Source of the DNA: Prostheceraeus crozeri
Lineage: Eukaryota > Platyhelminthes > Polycladida > Euryleptidae
Assembly: GCA_907163375.1 (NCBI GenBank)
Contig: CAJQUW010005364.1
Coordinates: 124,001-188,000 of the forward strand
Direction of reading: 5' to 3'
Length of the DNA stretch: 64,000 nucleotides
Below, one piece after another: positions 48,137 through 59,165 of this stretch; the stretch's first letter is position 1; the number at the start of each line of letters is the position of its first letter. The translations under genes and the position numbers were made by a program. The notes below the pieces were generated by a model. The model saw only the letters and a program-made list of their open reading frames with translations. It had not been told where the DNA came from and did not search any database.

Positions 48137-51120
48137 CCCCCCCTCCCCCTCCCCCTCCCCCTCCCCTCCCCCTCCCCCTCCCCTCCCCCCCCTCTGGAAC
48201 GGCAGAGTGTCGTGGTCGGCCGCCGTGGTGCTTTGGGTCTGAGTGTCGTGGTGGACTTGGGCGACCGCCAGGATTAGTCTTGAGGCTATAGTGTGTGATG
48301 TTTTTCGTGCTGAATGTTGGGTTGTAAAATGGGTTGTTTCGAGTGGAAGGAGTGGTTGGATGAGAAAACGGAGGTCGGATTCGTGTTCAGCGTGAAATTC
48401 TGCATCGGTAGGGTGAGTTTCAAGGCAATCGGTGAGAAAAAATTTTCAACATTTTTCGAAAAACGACAGAGTTAGAATTTGGGACGTTTTGGTGTGTAGC
48501 GTCCAAACGAAGCATCGGATGAGAAAACGGAGGCCAGATTCGGAATCTACGTGAAATTTTGGGTTAGGAAGGATGTTTCCAGCGAAATCGGAGAGAAAAA
48601 ATTTTCACTGACCTCCCCCCCCCCTCTGGACAGCTTGCTTCGATTTTGGCTTCTAGTGGACGGATTTTGTCGTGCGATAGCTCGTTTGAAAGCTAAGAGT
48701 GAGACAAATTCAGTGAAAGAATCGGCTTGTTCCTATCTGTCTTCGTTTAGATGTGAGACGCCATTTAAGATTTTGGGACATTGGCGAAAAACGACAGAGT
48801 TAGAATTTGGGACGTTTTGGGCTGTAGCTTCAAAACGAAGGCTCGGATGGGAAAACGGATTTCAGATTTGGAATCAGCGTGAAATTCTTTATCTGTATGG
48901 TGAGTTTCAAGTCAATCGGAGAGAAAAAATTTTCAACATTTTTCGAAAAAACGACAGAGTTAGAATTTGGGACGTTTTGGTGTGTAGCGCCCAAACGAAG
49001 CATCGGATGAGAAAACGGAGGCCAGATTCGGAATCTACGTGAAATTTTGGGTTAGGAAGGATGTTTCCAGCGAAATCGGAGAGAAAAAATTTTCTGCTGA
49101 CGTCCCCCCCCCTCTGGACAGCTTGCTTCGATTTCGGCTTCTAGTGGACGGATTTTGTCGTGCGATAGCTCGTTTGAAAGCTAAGAGTGAGACAAATTCA
49201 GTGAAAGAATCGGCTTGTTCCTATCTGTCTTCGTTCAAAAGTTAGAGCGGTTACAAGATTTTAGGTCGGAGCTCGCTTACCTGAAAAAATCCTAAGTGTC
49301 AGAGTGACTTTGTATGGGTAAAATTTTGAAAATTTTCCAAAGTGTGGAATTTCGACCTGGGACCGTCACCAAAACATTTTTCATCAAATTCTGAAATTTC
49401 GCTGACCTCCCCCCCCCTCTGGACAGCTTGCTTCGATTTTGGCTTCCAGTGGATGGATTTTGTCGTGCGATAGCTCGTTTGAAAGCTAAGAGTGAGACAA
49501 GTTCAGTGAAAGAATCGGCTTGTTCCTATCTGTCTTCGTTCAAAAGTTAGAGCGGTTACAAGATTTTAGGTCGGAGCTCGCTTACCTGAAAAAATCCTAA
49601 GTGTCAGAGTGACTTTGTATGGGTAAAATTTTGAAAATTTTCCAAAGTGTGGAATTTCGACCTGGGACCGTCACCAAAACATTTTTCATCAAATTCTGAA
49701 ATTTCGCTGACCTCCCCCCCCCTCTGGACAGCTTGCTTCGATTTTGGCTTCCAGTGGATGGATTTTGTCGTGCGATAGCTCGTTTGAAAGCTAAGAGTGA
49801 GACAAATTCACTGAAAGAATCGGCTTGTTCCTATCTGTCTTCGTTTAGATGTGAGACGCCATTTAAGATTTTGGGACATTGGCGAAAATCGACAGAGTTA
49901 GAATTTGGGACGTTTTGGGCTGTAGCTTCAAAACGAAGCATCGGATGGGAAAACGGATTTCAGATTTGGAATCAGCGTGAAATTCTTTATCTGTATGGTG
50001 AGTTTCAAGTCAATCGGAGAGAAAAAATTTTCAACATTTTTCGAAAAAACGACAGAGTTAGAATTTGGGACGTTTTGGTGTGTAGCGCCCAAACGAAGCA
50101 TCGGATGAGAAAACGGAGGCCAGATTCGGAATCTACGTGAAATTTTGGGTTAGGAAGGATGTTTCCAGCGAAATCGGAGAGAAAAAATTTTCTGCTGACG
50201 TCCCCCCCCCTTCTGGACAGCTTGCTTCGATTTCGGCTTCTAGTGGACGGATTTTGTCGTGCGATAGCTCGTTTGAAAGCTAAGAGTGAGACAAATTCAG
50301 TGAAAGAATCGGCTTGTTCCTATCTGTCTTCGTTCAAAAGTTAGAGCGGTTACAAGATTTTAGGTCGGAGCTCGCTTACCTGAGAAAATCCTAAGTGTCA
50401 GAGTGACTTTGTATGGGTAAAATTTTGAAAATTTTCCAAAGTGTGGAATTTCGACCTGGGACCGTCACCAAAACATTTTTCATCAAATTCTGAAATTTCG
50501 CTGACCTCCCCCCCCCCTCTGGACAGCTTGCTTCGATTTTGGCTTCCAGTGGATGGATTTTGTCGTGCGATAGCTCGTTTGAAAGCTAAGAGTGAGACAA
50601 GTTCAGTGAAAGAATCGGCTTGTTCCTATCTGTCTTCGTTCAAAAGTTAGAGCGGTTACAAGATTTTAGGTCGGAGCTCGCTTACCTGAAAAAATCCTAA
50701 GTGTCAGAGTGACTTTGTATGGGTAAAATTTTGAAAATTTTCCAAAGTGTGGAATTTCGACCTGGGACCGTCACCAAAACATTTTTCATCAAATTCTGAA
50801 ATTTCGCTGACCTCCCCCCCCTCTGGACAGCTTGCTTCGATTTTGGCTTCCAGTGGATGGATTTTGTCGTGCGATAGCTCGTTTGAAAGCTAAGAGTGAG
50901 ACAAATTCACTGAAAGAATCGGCTTGTTCCTATCTGTCTTCGTTTAGATGTGAGACGCCATTTAAGATTTTGGGACATTGGCGAAAAACGACAGAGTTAG
51001 AATTTGGGACGTTTTGGGCTGTAGCTTCAAAACGAAGGCTCGGATGGGAAAACGGAGGCCAGATTCGGATTCAGCGTCAAATTCTACATGGAAATGGTGT
51101 ATTTCTAGCTCAATCGGAGC
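48137..51120. repeat. Satellite-like array with a higher-order repeat of about 1.1 kb
   Basis: After a pyrimidine tract of (CCCCCT)n type (48137-48192), the phrase CAGCTTGCTTCGATTT recurs at 48631, 49119, 49424, 49729, 50218, 50524 and 50828. Spacings are 488, 305, 305, 489, 306 and 304 bp. A 489-bp unit plus two 305-bp units forms a superunit of about 1099 bp, present twice. Each unit starts with a poly-C run. Open frames inside (KSETNSVKESACSYLSSF) only mirror the repeat. The array ends just before the first promoter of the virus-like element. Confidence 0.95.
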
Positions 51121-51167
51121 ACTAGAACCGGAGATAGACGGGATTTTTAGTGTTTGGATGATGGGTA

Positions 51168-51250
51168 TTACGTCATCAGCTGATCGCCACACACTATATA
51201 AGCTGGGAACCGACGGAGACTTGTCATTTAGAGGAGAACGATTGTCAGAG
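51168..51250 (+). promoter_or_regulatory. TATA promoter and leader exon of the zinc/coiled-coil gene
   Basis: TTACGTCA (a CRE-like site) at 51168-51175 is followed by TATATAAG at 51195-51202. A leader would start near 51225-51232 and end at CAGAG|GTAGGT (51250/51251). The acceptor CGCTTCAG at 52273-52280 lies 2 bp before the ATG. The predicted 1030-nt leader intron (51251-52280) is rich in hairpins. Confidence 0.55.
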
Positions 51251-52280
51251 GTAGGTCGTCTCTCTGAGCTCCGATGATAGCTTCGGACATTCCAAATTCC
51301 AAGTTTCTGTAAGAAACCGACTTAGAAAATTTCATTGCTGATATCAGCTAAGCCGTCAGACTTAGAGGTTCGCCAGGAGATGGCCTTCGTCTCCAGGCCA
51401 TAAAAGACTCCAAAACTTTAAAGGCTTGTAACTTTGCTTCTACAAGTCCGTTTGACTTGATTCAAAAAAGGTTCGGTCGCTATTGACCTGCCCTAAGTGA
51501 TGGACTACTTATAAAATTTTATAAGTAGTGCTAAAAAGTTGAAAATTTTAAATTCACTAGTTTTGGAGGTTTTCTGGGGTTTTCGACCCTGCTGAAGTCA
51601 ATGAAAGCATTTTTAATGATGTCTGAGCCAGTCTTCTCATGGTATAAGCGGCTTTTCACTGAAAGCGAGCAAGACATGGAGAGTTTTGCTGTAATATTCC
51701 ACTGACAGGGTGTTCCTTCGGGACGGCGGACGATGCCGTAGTGATAAGTGTGGCAAGGGAATGTGTCATATTTAAGACCGTAACCGCTGGGGCAACTCAT
51801 GTTGGGCATTTGACACAGCTCTCAACGTAGCACTTTGAACGCCAATCGGTTGAGTCTTAGCTATCTTGTCATGGGTGGCCTCTAAACATCTCCATTGCAA
51901 AACGCTGGTGAATCAAGCACTCTACGGCTTGCTATCAAGCAGATCAAAGCAATAACTTGGGATGTTTCCTCAAGGTTTTCAAGTATGCTGAGTTCAAATC
52001 TGCTATCAGATTTCAAATTTAACTAAGTCTAAGGCAGCTTTGAGGGGTTAGATCCCAGCTACTGTTCACTACCTTTGACTCGGCGTTGCTGTTACCACTT
52101 CGGGGCAGTGACAATGATGTCTTAAGCTGTAAATAGCGGGTATCGGGGAAGATCTCTCACTTCCCTAGTGATCAGTACAAGGCCTTCGGGCTGTCGACGG
52201 GATCGAGTGCCACTCACTACACTCAAATCTATCATTCCTCACTAAGTGTAAAAATCATTGTTTTCCGTTTTTCGCTTCAG
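51251..52280 (+). ncRNA. Hairpin-rich leader intron or structured RNA
   Basis: Several hairpins read on the plus strand: GGAGA/TCTCC or the alternative TGGCC/GGCCA at 51376-51400, GTTCC-TTCG-GGAC at 51712-51724, ACGGC/GCCGT at 51723-51739, GTTAC/GTGAC with a C-TTCG-G loop at 52091-52112, GGGAAG/CTTCCC at 52146-52165 and GGCC-TTCG-GGCT at 52181-52192. CTTCGG is the stable UUCG tetraloop signature only on this strand. I do not recognise a known RNA family. Confidence 0.4.
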
Positions 52281-52282
52281 AA

Positions 52283-53455
52283 ATGCCGAAATACAATAAT
52301 ATGAAGACCAGTTTCAAACTGTGTCAATGCCGGAAGGTATTCCGAGCTGACGCCTTCAAAAAGCACGCTTGTACTAACAAGAAACAGATAGGGGTCGCTC
52401 GCTACTATTGCGGAGTCCACAAAGTCAGTCGCTTAAGTGAGCGGCTGGAGGATTGGCACTCACAACACAGCGAGTGTCAAACAGGCGAAGTAGGCGAAGA
52501 AGAACGGAGTTCACTCTTCGCCACTGAGCTCCGTTCTTTAGAGCTACAATCTGCCAACGAGCAAGAACGGAGTTCACTCTTCACCACTGAGGCCACTGAG
52601 CTACAATCCGCCATTGAAGCGATTGCCGCTGTATCCTCGCTTAGTAGCGAGAGTTCGCTGACCAGCAGCGATAGTGAGGAGGAGGAGGGAGAGCTACAGT
52701 CGCAACTTATCAAGGACGTCGACCTCGATCGCGAGACCCCTACAGCCGTAACTGTGAGTGGAATTGCAACACAATGTCGCAATTTTGTCAAGCGCCCGCC
52801 GGTGATCGCCGAACGGGATAGATTAAAGAAAGAGGCGGAGAAGTTGAAGGAGGAGGCCTTCTCATACAAGGCAAAGTATGAGGACCTAAAGAACGTGGCC
52901 GGAGAGATGAAGAAGGTGAAGGAGAGATTAAGCGAGCGGGATGGCGAGTTGGAGCAGGAGAGGCTCAAGACTCTCGAGGGGAAAGCCAGAGAAGAGGCTT
53001 TGCTAGCAGAGAGGGAAAGTAGGGAGAAGGAGATACGAAGGTTGAAGGAGGAAGTGGAGAGACTCCGTGTGCAGATGGCTAAGGTTGTCGAGACGAACCA
53101 CGAGCTGCACCGTTCGGCGCAGCTGGTGGATCGCGATCGAAGGGTGCGTTCCAGTCGTCTGCACATCCCTATTAGAAAGGGGAGAGTAGCAGAAACTCCT
53201 CTCTTGTACGAGCGTGGAAGAGGGGAGAAATGCTACTCTCGGGTGAAGAAAGGGGTGGAGTGTCTACACTTCACCTTCGATCATCGTGATCCGATCTCGA
53301 ATTTCCTTTATGAGGAAGCGTCCGAGAAGATCTGTAAGTAAAAATGACTAAATTGATATGTAAGATGATAACTCACTACTTCTTTCTTTACAGACATCCA
53401 AGAGAAGCGACCACCCGCCCCGTTGCCGGAGCCGCAGTCGAAACAACAAGCCTGA
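52283..53455 (+). CDS. Zinc-binding, coiled-coil protein of unknown function (spliced, 370 aa)
   Basis: Coding parts are 52283-53333 and 53394-53455, with a 60-nt GT-AG intron (ATCT|GTAAGT ... CTTTACAG). The frame is kept and the stop is TGA at 53453-53455. Residues 10-65 hold Cys/His pairs (LCQCRKVFRADAFKKHAC and YYCGVHKV to HSQHSEC), a likely zinc-binding pair. Residues about 70-150 are Ser/Glu-rich with a near repeat (ERSSLF followed by ATEL or TTEA). Residues about 175-280 are a long charged coiled coil. The C-terminus is proline-rich. No family recognised. It lies downstream of a TATA promoter and a leader intron and points the same way as the polymerase. Membership in the virus-like element is inferred from position and compactness. 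Confidence 0.65.
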
Positions 53456-54200
53456 GTCCCTACCACACACCCCGAGAACGAACCATCGGCTCTCTTAAGG
53501 GCCACCATGGGGCAAGACATGATAGAACCTCCTCGCGGTTTGCCCTGGGCAGTCTTCGGACTGGCGAATACTATCATTAAGTTGAATCTGCTATCAGTCA
53601 ACTTGAACGTCGCAAATGAAGTTCGGTGTAATACTTCCTTTCGACGGGCGTTCCTGTAAAGGGCGGCGGTGAAACCCGTAGCTATGTATACCGCAAGGGA
53701 CATTCGGCAATGGTCAATCTTGTTAAACCTCTCTGCGTCATGTTTGCAAGTGATTGCCTCTGTCTCAACGTAGTATGCATTCGCGTCAGGGCGACATTTA
53801 GCCAACTGTCGAAGGTTGCCTAAAACTTTCCATTGCATACGTTATGAGAACCATGAGTTCTACCTGTCTCTATCAATGAGACGAATTGATGAATGGAATG
53901 AAATGGGAGGACACTCACGCGCCACACGCAACATAACACACTTCTCTCTTCCATAGTCTAACAAGCTCTTTACACATGGATCGCAGTCGATTGTTATCCC
54001 TGTATCAGAAGTGTAAGCTATCTTAATTTTATCTAACACTATTTCATCTACCATCATCGCCCATATGAAATGTTATAAGATTTACAAGTTAGACTAAGCG
54101 TGCTACTATTTCCAAATGAAAAAGTATACATGGTTAAATCATCCACTGAAGCCCCATTCAAGTAAGTCAGTATGAAAGCAAAGATAATACGAAATAAACA
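53456..54200 (+). other. 3' untranslated region with further hairpins; no gene called
   Basis: A perfect CAGTC-TTCG-GACTG hairpin at 53550-53563 sits next to a GGGCAA/TTGCCC stem (53510-53545). An AATAAA lies at 54193-54198. Minus-strand frames at 53308-53838 and 53860-54057 lack domains. I could not join them through a plausible intron in frame, so they are not called. Confidence 0.4.
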
Positions 54201-54204
54201 TTTA

Positions 54205-54660
54205 TTATGGCATGTATTTCAAAAGGTCTTCATCGTCAATATCGTCCCAGAGTCTGGCTTCACATAGATAACAAAAACAGTTCAGTTGCTTTAATCGTTC
54301 TTCCACTGCAAGCCTCACTTTATCAATATACTCCCACTCTGCCATAGTTCGTGGCTGGGAGTTAGGGGTGTACCACTCCCATAATTGGTGGAGGAATTTC
54401 GTGCTGGTGATCTCCATCACATCGTCAGTATCGTACTGGAGATACTTCCACCTCACGCCTGTTAAGTCGGGACACTCCTTCTCACATACACTCTCCTCTT
54501 CCTCGTCCGCTGGTAATGATAACTTTCGTATATTGTCCAGTCGGTACACCTTCTCCACCTTCGCCTTTCTTGGTGCATTTGGTGTAACGAGCACCTTTGC
54601 TGATGTGCATGGAGAGGAGAACTCCAATGCGGTATTTGGTGTTGTTGGAGGACTTGTCAT
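54205..54660 (-). CDS. Small acidic protein, unknown, divergent from the polymerase
   Basis: 151 aa starting MTSPPTTPNTALEFSSPCTS. The Ser/Thr/Pro-rich head is followed by a basic patch (APRKAKVEKVYRLDNIRKLS), an acidic patch (ADEEEESVCEKECPDLTG) and a helical C-terminal half (FLHQLWEWY, VRLAVEERLKQLNCFCYLC). No family recognised. Its ATG is 225 bp from that of the polymerase, so the two share a divergent promoter region. The stop codon lies inside an AATAAA signal (54201-54206 on the minus strand). Could be a regulatory or minor virion protein; this is a guess. Confidence 0.6.
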   Translation of the reverse strand: MTSPPTTPNTALEFSSPCTSAKVLVTPNAPRKAKVEKVYRLDNIRKLSLPADEEEESVCEKECPDLTGVRWKYLQYDTDDVMEITSTKFLHQLWEWYTPNSQPRTMAEWEYIDKVRLAVEERLKQLNCFCYLCEARLWDDIDDEDLLKYMP

Positions 54661-54733
54661 GTTGTCTTTGAAATGCTGACTTTGAATAATGATAACTTTA
54701 ACATTTTTCTAATTCTAAAGTATACACAAGCAG

Positions 54734-54780
54734 CCAATCAGAATGAACATCCAATGAATGAAGAGAATGAAAGTATATAA
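54734..54780 (+). promoter_or_regulatory. CCAAT/TATA promoter of the DNA polymerase gene
   Basis: CCAAT boxes at 54734-54738 and 54751-54755 and TATATAA at 54774-54780, about 105 bp before the ATG at 54886. Transcription should start near 54805-54812. The order and spacing are those of a strong pol II promoter. Confidence 0.7.
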
Positions 54781-54885
54781 GCAAAGTGACATTCATATCA
54801 TTTCATTTAATCTGTGAATCATACAAGTGACGAACGCACGATCTCTCTCTTTGACTATTATTCTGTCTGATCATATTTCATTAAA

Positions 54886-57800
54886 ATGGTAAGTTAAAGA
54901 TTTCCTCTCTCATCTCCCTCAAACGTGTGACTAATAGCATCTTCCTCAATTTCAGGCATCAACTTCATCACCAACGCCCTCTCTTCTCGAGGAAAGTTTA
55001 GAGTTATTGAGTCAAGGTAGGTTGTAACACTACACTGAGGCTTGAACAGAGATGATAGAATGATTTCTCTTTCAGGTGATGCGAGTTCCAGCTCAGAACT
55101 GTCGCGATATGGCAACGAGTGGGAATGTGCTGACTGTGGGCACATCTTCACGAGGAAATGGGATCTCACCCGACACATCAAGCGAGGTGTTTGTCGACCT
55201 AAGTCGGCATCAATCTCCGAAGGTAGGGATGATTCTGTTAACGATGTCTCCTTTTCTTGCGATTTATGCATTCAGTCTTTCGAGACACGTTTTGAACTAT
55301 CTTCGCACAGACTTCAACATACACACACGAACGATACCTACACCAACGGTACCTCCTCTATCCGACTTACTGAGGTGTCCATAAATAATTTAGTGAGGAA
55401 CTACCAGATGGACTCCTCAGAAACCATTGCTAACTTTGAGGAATGGTTTCATCAAAATTCATCATTGATAGAAGCGCTCTTCAACAATTTAGACAATTTT
55501 AGGATGAAGGCGCTCATCTATCTTAAAATAAAATATGTAAAAATCGACCACCATACTGGACAAATAATAGAGAGGTTAGAGTTTCACATACCCTCCTCTC
55601 CTGCAACCGAGGTTGTAGACTATGAGTCTTGGCTAAATTTTCACATCCAAGGATTAAAATTAAATATTGATAAGTTTAACGAGCGCGATAGCGGTCTCAT
55701 TTTTGACGGCATTGAGTCCGCCTTATTTAAAATCAGTTTATTAGGAAATCATAGTGGTCGAGGCTCCTTTAAACTTCCAAAAAATTTAAAAAACAAAACA
55801 GCAGTCATCAATGTCGATTGCGAATCGCAATGTTTTAAATATGCTGTCCTCTCCATTCTCCACTATAATGACATCAATGCGAATCGAAATCGTACATATA
55901 GCTATAGGCAGTGGGAGAATGAATTAAACTTCGATGACTGTAATAGTGACGATATGAAAATTAAAGATATAGAAAAATTTGAAAAATTGAACAACATTAA
56001 AATAGTTCTCCATGTTTGGGAAAAGGGATTGAAGGGTGTGCGCTACAACTCGCGTTCGAGTTGTTATGACCATGTTGTCAACCTTTTATTAGTAAGACAG
56101 GATGATAGTGAGGAATGGCACTACTGCGGCATTCCCAAAATTTCTCGCTTATACCACCACTTAAGAAATTCTACCTCATCAGAGATTTATTACTGTGACA
56201 GATGCATTCGGAACTTTAGGAGTAAAAACAAATTTGAAACTCATTATGAGTGGTGTAAGCGAGGTAAACTGCAAATGGAACGCATGCCCAAAGATAAGGA
56301 GTTTTCATATAGAGAGAATGGCGATGAACTAAGTCCTCTTCGTGTCATCTATGCTGACATCGAATGTTATATCGATGATAACATCCATCGACCAGCAGCC
56401 ATTTCCTGCTATGAAGTATGGCATGATCACTTTAGGAGTAGGCAAAATAAAATGCGCGTCTGGCAAGGTGAGGATTGTATTTACCAATTCCTACAATTCC
56501 TCGAACAGGCTGTAAAATTTCAGCAAAAGTATGATGGTGAACTCTATCGCAGATCATTGCATATGACAGCAGATGATCAAGCAAAATTTGATAGTTGCAA
56601 CGTTTGCCCCAAATGTAGGAAAACATTTGACGATGATAAGATTAAGAAAGTGCGCGACCATGATCACATCACTGGTAAATTTAGAAACGCACTCTGTTCA
56701 AAATGTAATTTTTCGCTGAGGATGAAGCGGCGTACATTACCCGTCATTTTCCATAATTTCAAGGGCTACGACAGCCATATGATAATAAAAGGAGGTTTAG
56801 GTCAAATGAAAGAGTGGAAGCTTGATGTAATAGCACAAACGAGAGAGAAGTTTATGGCCATGACAGCAAAAGTGCCTGTCGATAAAACTAAAGAAAATAA
56901 GACGGTCTATTTTGATATAAAATTTTTAGATTCCTACCAATTTATGACTGCATCACTGGCCTCTCTCGTGCAAAATCTAAAGTCTCTTCCACTAACACAA
57001 AATCTTAAGAAACAATACCCAAATCTAACCGATGAAGTCATCACACGGAAAGGAGTCTTTCCATATGCATATTTTGATGCAATTAGTAAACTCGGCGAGA
57101 CTTCTCTTCCGCCCATACATAAATTTAAAAATGATTTGACCGGCGCAGAATGTAAGACCGAAGATTATGATCATGCACAAGATGCATGGATAAAATTTGA
57201 CTGCCATACATTTGGTGAATATATGATTGCCTACCTTAAGTTAGATGTATTTTTGCTGGCTGATGTATTTCAGGAGTTTCGACGAGTGGCATTAGAAGAA
57301 GATAAGTTAGATCCCGTCCACTTTGTCAGTCTGCCAGCCATGTCATTTAAGTCTGCTTTTAAAATGACTGGTGAGACCATTCATCTCTTACAAGATCCAG
57401 AGATGTATAATTTATTTGAGCGAGGAATTCGCGGTGGTCTCACATTTGTAAATAAACATAGGTTAAAATCAAAAATAGTAGGCAATGACCAGACTCATCT
57501 GAAGTATTATGACCAAAATAATTTGTATGGTAGTTCATTATCCAAACCGCTACCTCACTCTGAGTTTAGCTGGTTAGATGATAGTGATATTCAACATTTC
57601 TCCAACCCTTCTAACATACTAGCAATTCCAGATGAAGGTGATTGGGGATATTATTTTGAGATAGATCTAATCTATCCAAATAATATTAAACATAAAACCG
57701 TAGATTTTCCACTCGCACCCGAATCAGGTGAAGTGAGTAAAGATATGTTTTCCGACTTTATGAAACAATTTCATAAAGATTTAGAATCATGTGGACAACC

Positions 57801-58860
57801 CGACTATAAGCCTTGTCGCAAACTTTTACTCACCCAGTATGATAAAGAAAACTATCTAGTCCACTTTAGCATCTTAAAATTTTATTTAGAAATGGGCATG
57901 ATTTTAAAAAGAGTTCACCGCATTATTAAATTTAGACAGAAAGCCTTCCTCAAGCCATATATTGATAGCAACAGCCAGAAACGTGCACTAGCCCAAAATA
58001 ACTTTGAAAAAGATTTTTATAAATATAAGAACAACAGTCTATTTGGTAAGACGATGGAGGATGTTAGAAAGCGCGTAAACTACAAACTAGTTAATGATGA
58101 TCAAAAGTATCACAAATTGGTCTCATCACCTCTATTCATCGATAGAGACATTATCGATGAGGACCTTATAGGTGTTAAAATGATAAAATCTGAAGTTGAG
58201 TTGTGCAAGCCCATCTATATTGGTCAAGCTGTTCTAGATTACTCCAAGCTTGAAATGTATCAACTCTTCTATAAAATACTAAAACCCTGTCCTCTCGTAA
58301 AAGAGGTTCGTTTGTTGGGTGGTGATACAGATAGTTTCTTCTTAGGTATTACCACTCAAAAAGATTTAAATTTTAATGAAGTAGGAAAATCTTTAGAAAG
58401 ATATTTTGATACATCAAATTATCCTGCTGATCATCCACTCTACTCCATCAAAAATAAGGCAAAACTTGGCTGCTTTAAGGATGAGACAGCAGGGAAGGAG
58501 ATAGCTGAAATGATTCTCCTCCGTCCAAAAATGTACAGTATGAAATTAAAGGATAGCGACGATAGCATTAAGCGCGCTAAAGGCATATCAAAATCCATTG
58601 TGCAAAATATGAAACATAAGAATTTCAGGAAAGCCTATAGAAATAAAAATATAACGTTTGTCAATATGACAATCTTAAAATCTAAGTCGCATGAGATCAA
58701 AACTCATACTTTTAGCAAACGGGCGCTTTCAGCATGGGAGGATAAGAGGTGCTGGTTAGAACACAACATATCTCTTCCACATGGACATCCTGACACAAAC
58801 ATACCACCACCCAAAAGAATTAAACTCACACTACCACATTCAGGAGACGTCTTAGCATAA
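54886..58860 (+). CDS. DNA polymerase family B, protein-primed (viral/Maverick) type, spliced, 1282 aa
   Basis: Coding parts are 54886-54888 (the ATG alone), 54956-55016 and 55076-58860. Introns are 67 nt (ATG|GTAAGT ... TTTCAG) and 59 nt (CAAG|GTAGGT ... TTTCAG), and the frame is kept. C2H2-type fingers lie near residues 38-60 (WECADCGHIF) and 82-104 (FSCDLCIQSF), with another at about 395 (YYCDRCIRNF). Exo I is YADIECY (~446). A zinc HNH-like insert CPKCRKTF...DHDHITGKFR (~530) follows, then Exo II FHNFKGYDSHMII (~580) and Exo III KLDVFLLADVF (~740). Polymerase motif A is YDQNNLYGSSL (~833), B is NSLFGKTMEDV (~1006) and C is GGDTDSFFLG (~1103). All catalytic blocks are present and unbroken, so it is probably functional. 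It would replicate a linear genome. The long N-terminus may include the terminal-protein region. Confidence 0.93.
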
Positions 58861-59165
58861 TCATCCTTAACTTAGTATTTTGATGTTGATTTCTGTAGAT
58901 AAACATTGTTGTTTTATGTATCGCATGAGATTGTTTTTTCCTTGTGAATATGTGTCCACATCTGTACATTCCCCATGTGATGACTTTTCCACTGAAAGAC
59001 ATTTTTCCTATCCCTGTATATTTCCACCCTTCACGAAGTAAAAAGACTTTTTGTATATAACAATGTTTATTGAAGTGCGCTCATGTATATATTTTCAGTG
59101 GATGTTGTATAAAGTCTATTGCTTCACATTCATGTACATATTTCAATAAATGTTGTATAAAGACT
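58861..59165. other. Intergenic between convergent polymerase and structural-candidate genes
   Basis: No gene. It contains an AATAAA on the plus strand near 59144 (polymerase 3' end) and a TTTATT near 59065, a polyadenylation signal for the minus-strand unit. TTGTATAAAG phrases are repeated around 59107 and 59152. Confidence 0.5.

Noticed and set aside
48551-51277. Several open frames such as KSETNSVKESACSYLSSF
   Set aside because: They repeat with the 305/489-bp satellite units and reflect repeat structure, not coding selection.
51376-51400. GGAGA/TCTCC and TGGCC/GGCCA as an H-type pseudoknot
   Set aside because: Loops of 0 and 1 nt cannot span the stems, so the two stems are alternatives, not simultaneous.
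52477-53166. 229-codon Ser-rich minus-strand frame
   Set aside because: Antisense shadow of the Glu/Lys-rich coiled coil on the plus strand.
53308-53838. 176-codon open frame on the minus strand
   Set aside because: It has no domain, runs antisense through the 3' exon and intron of the zinc/coiled-coil gene, and has a stop just upstream. Joining it to 54057-53919 by the GTGAGT at 53918 does not keep the frame.
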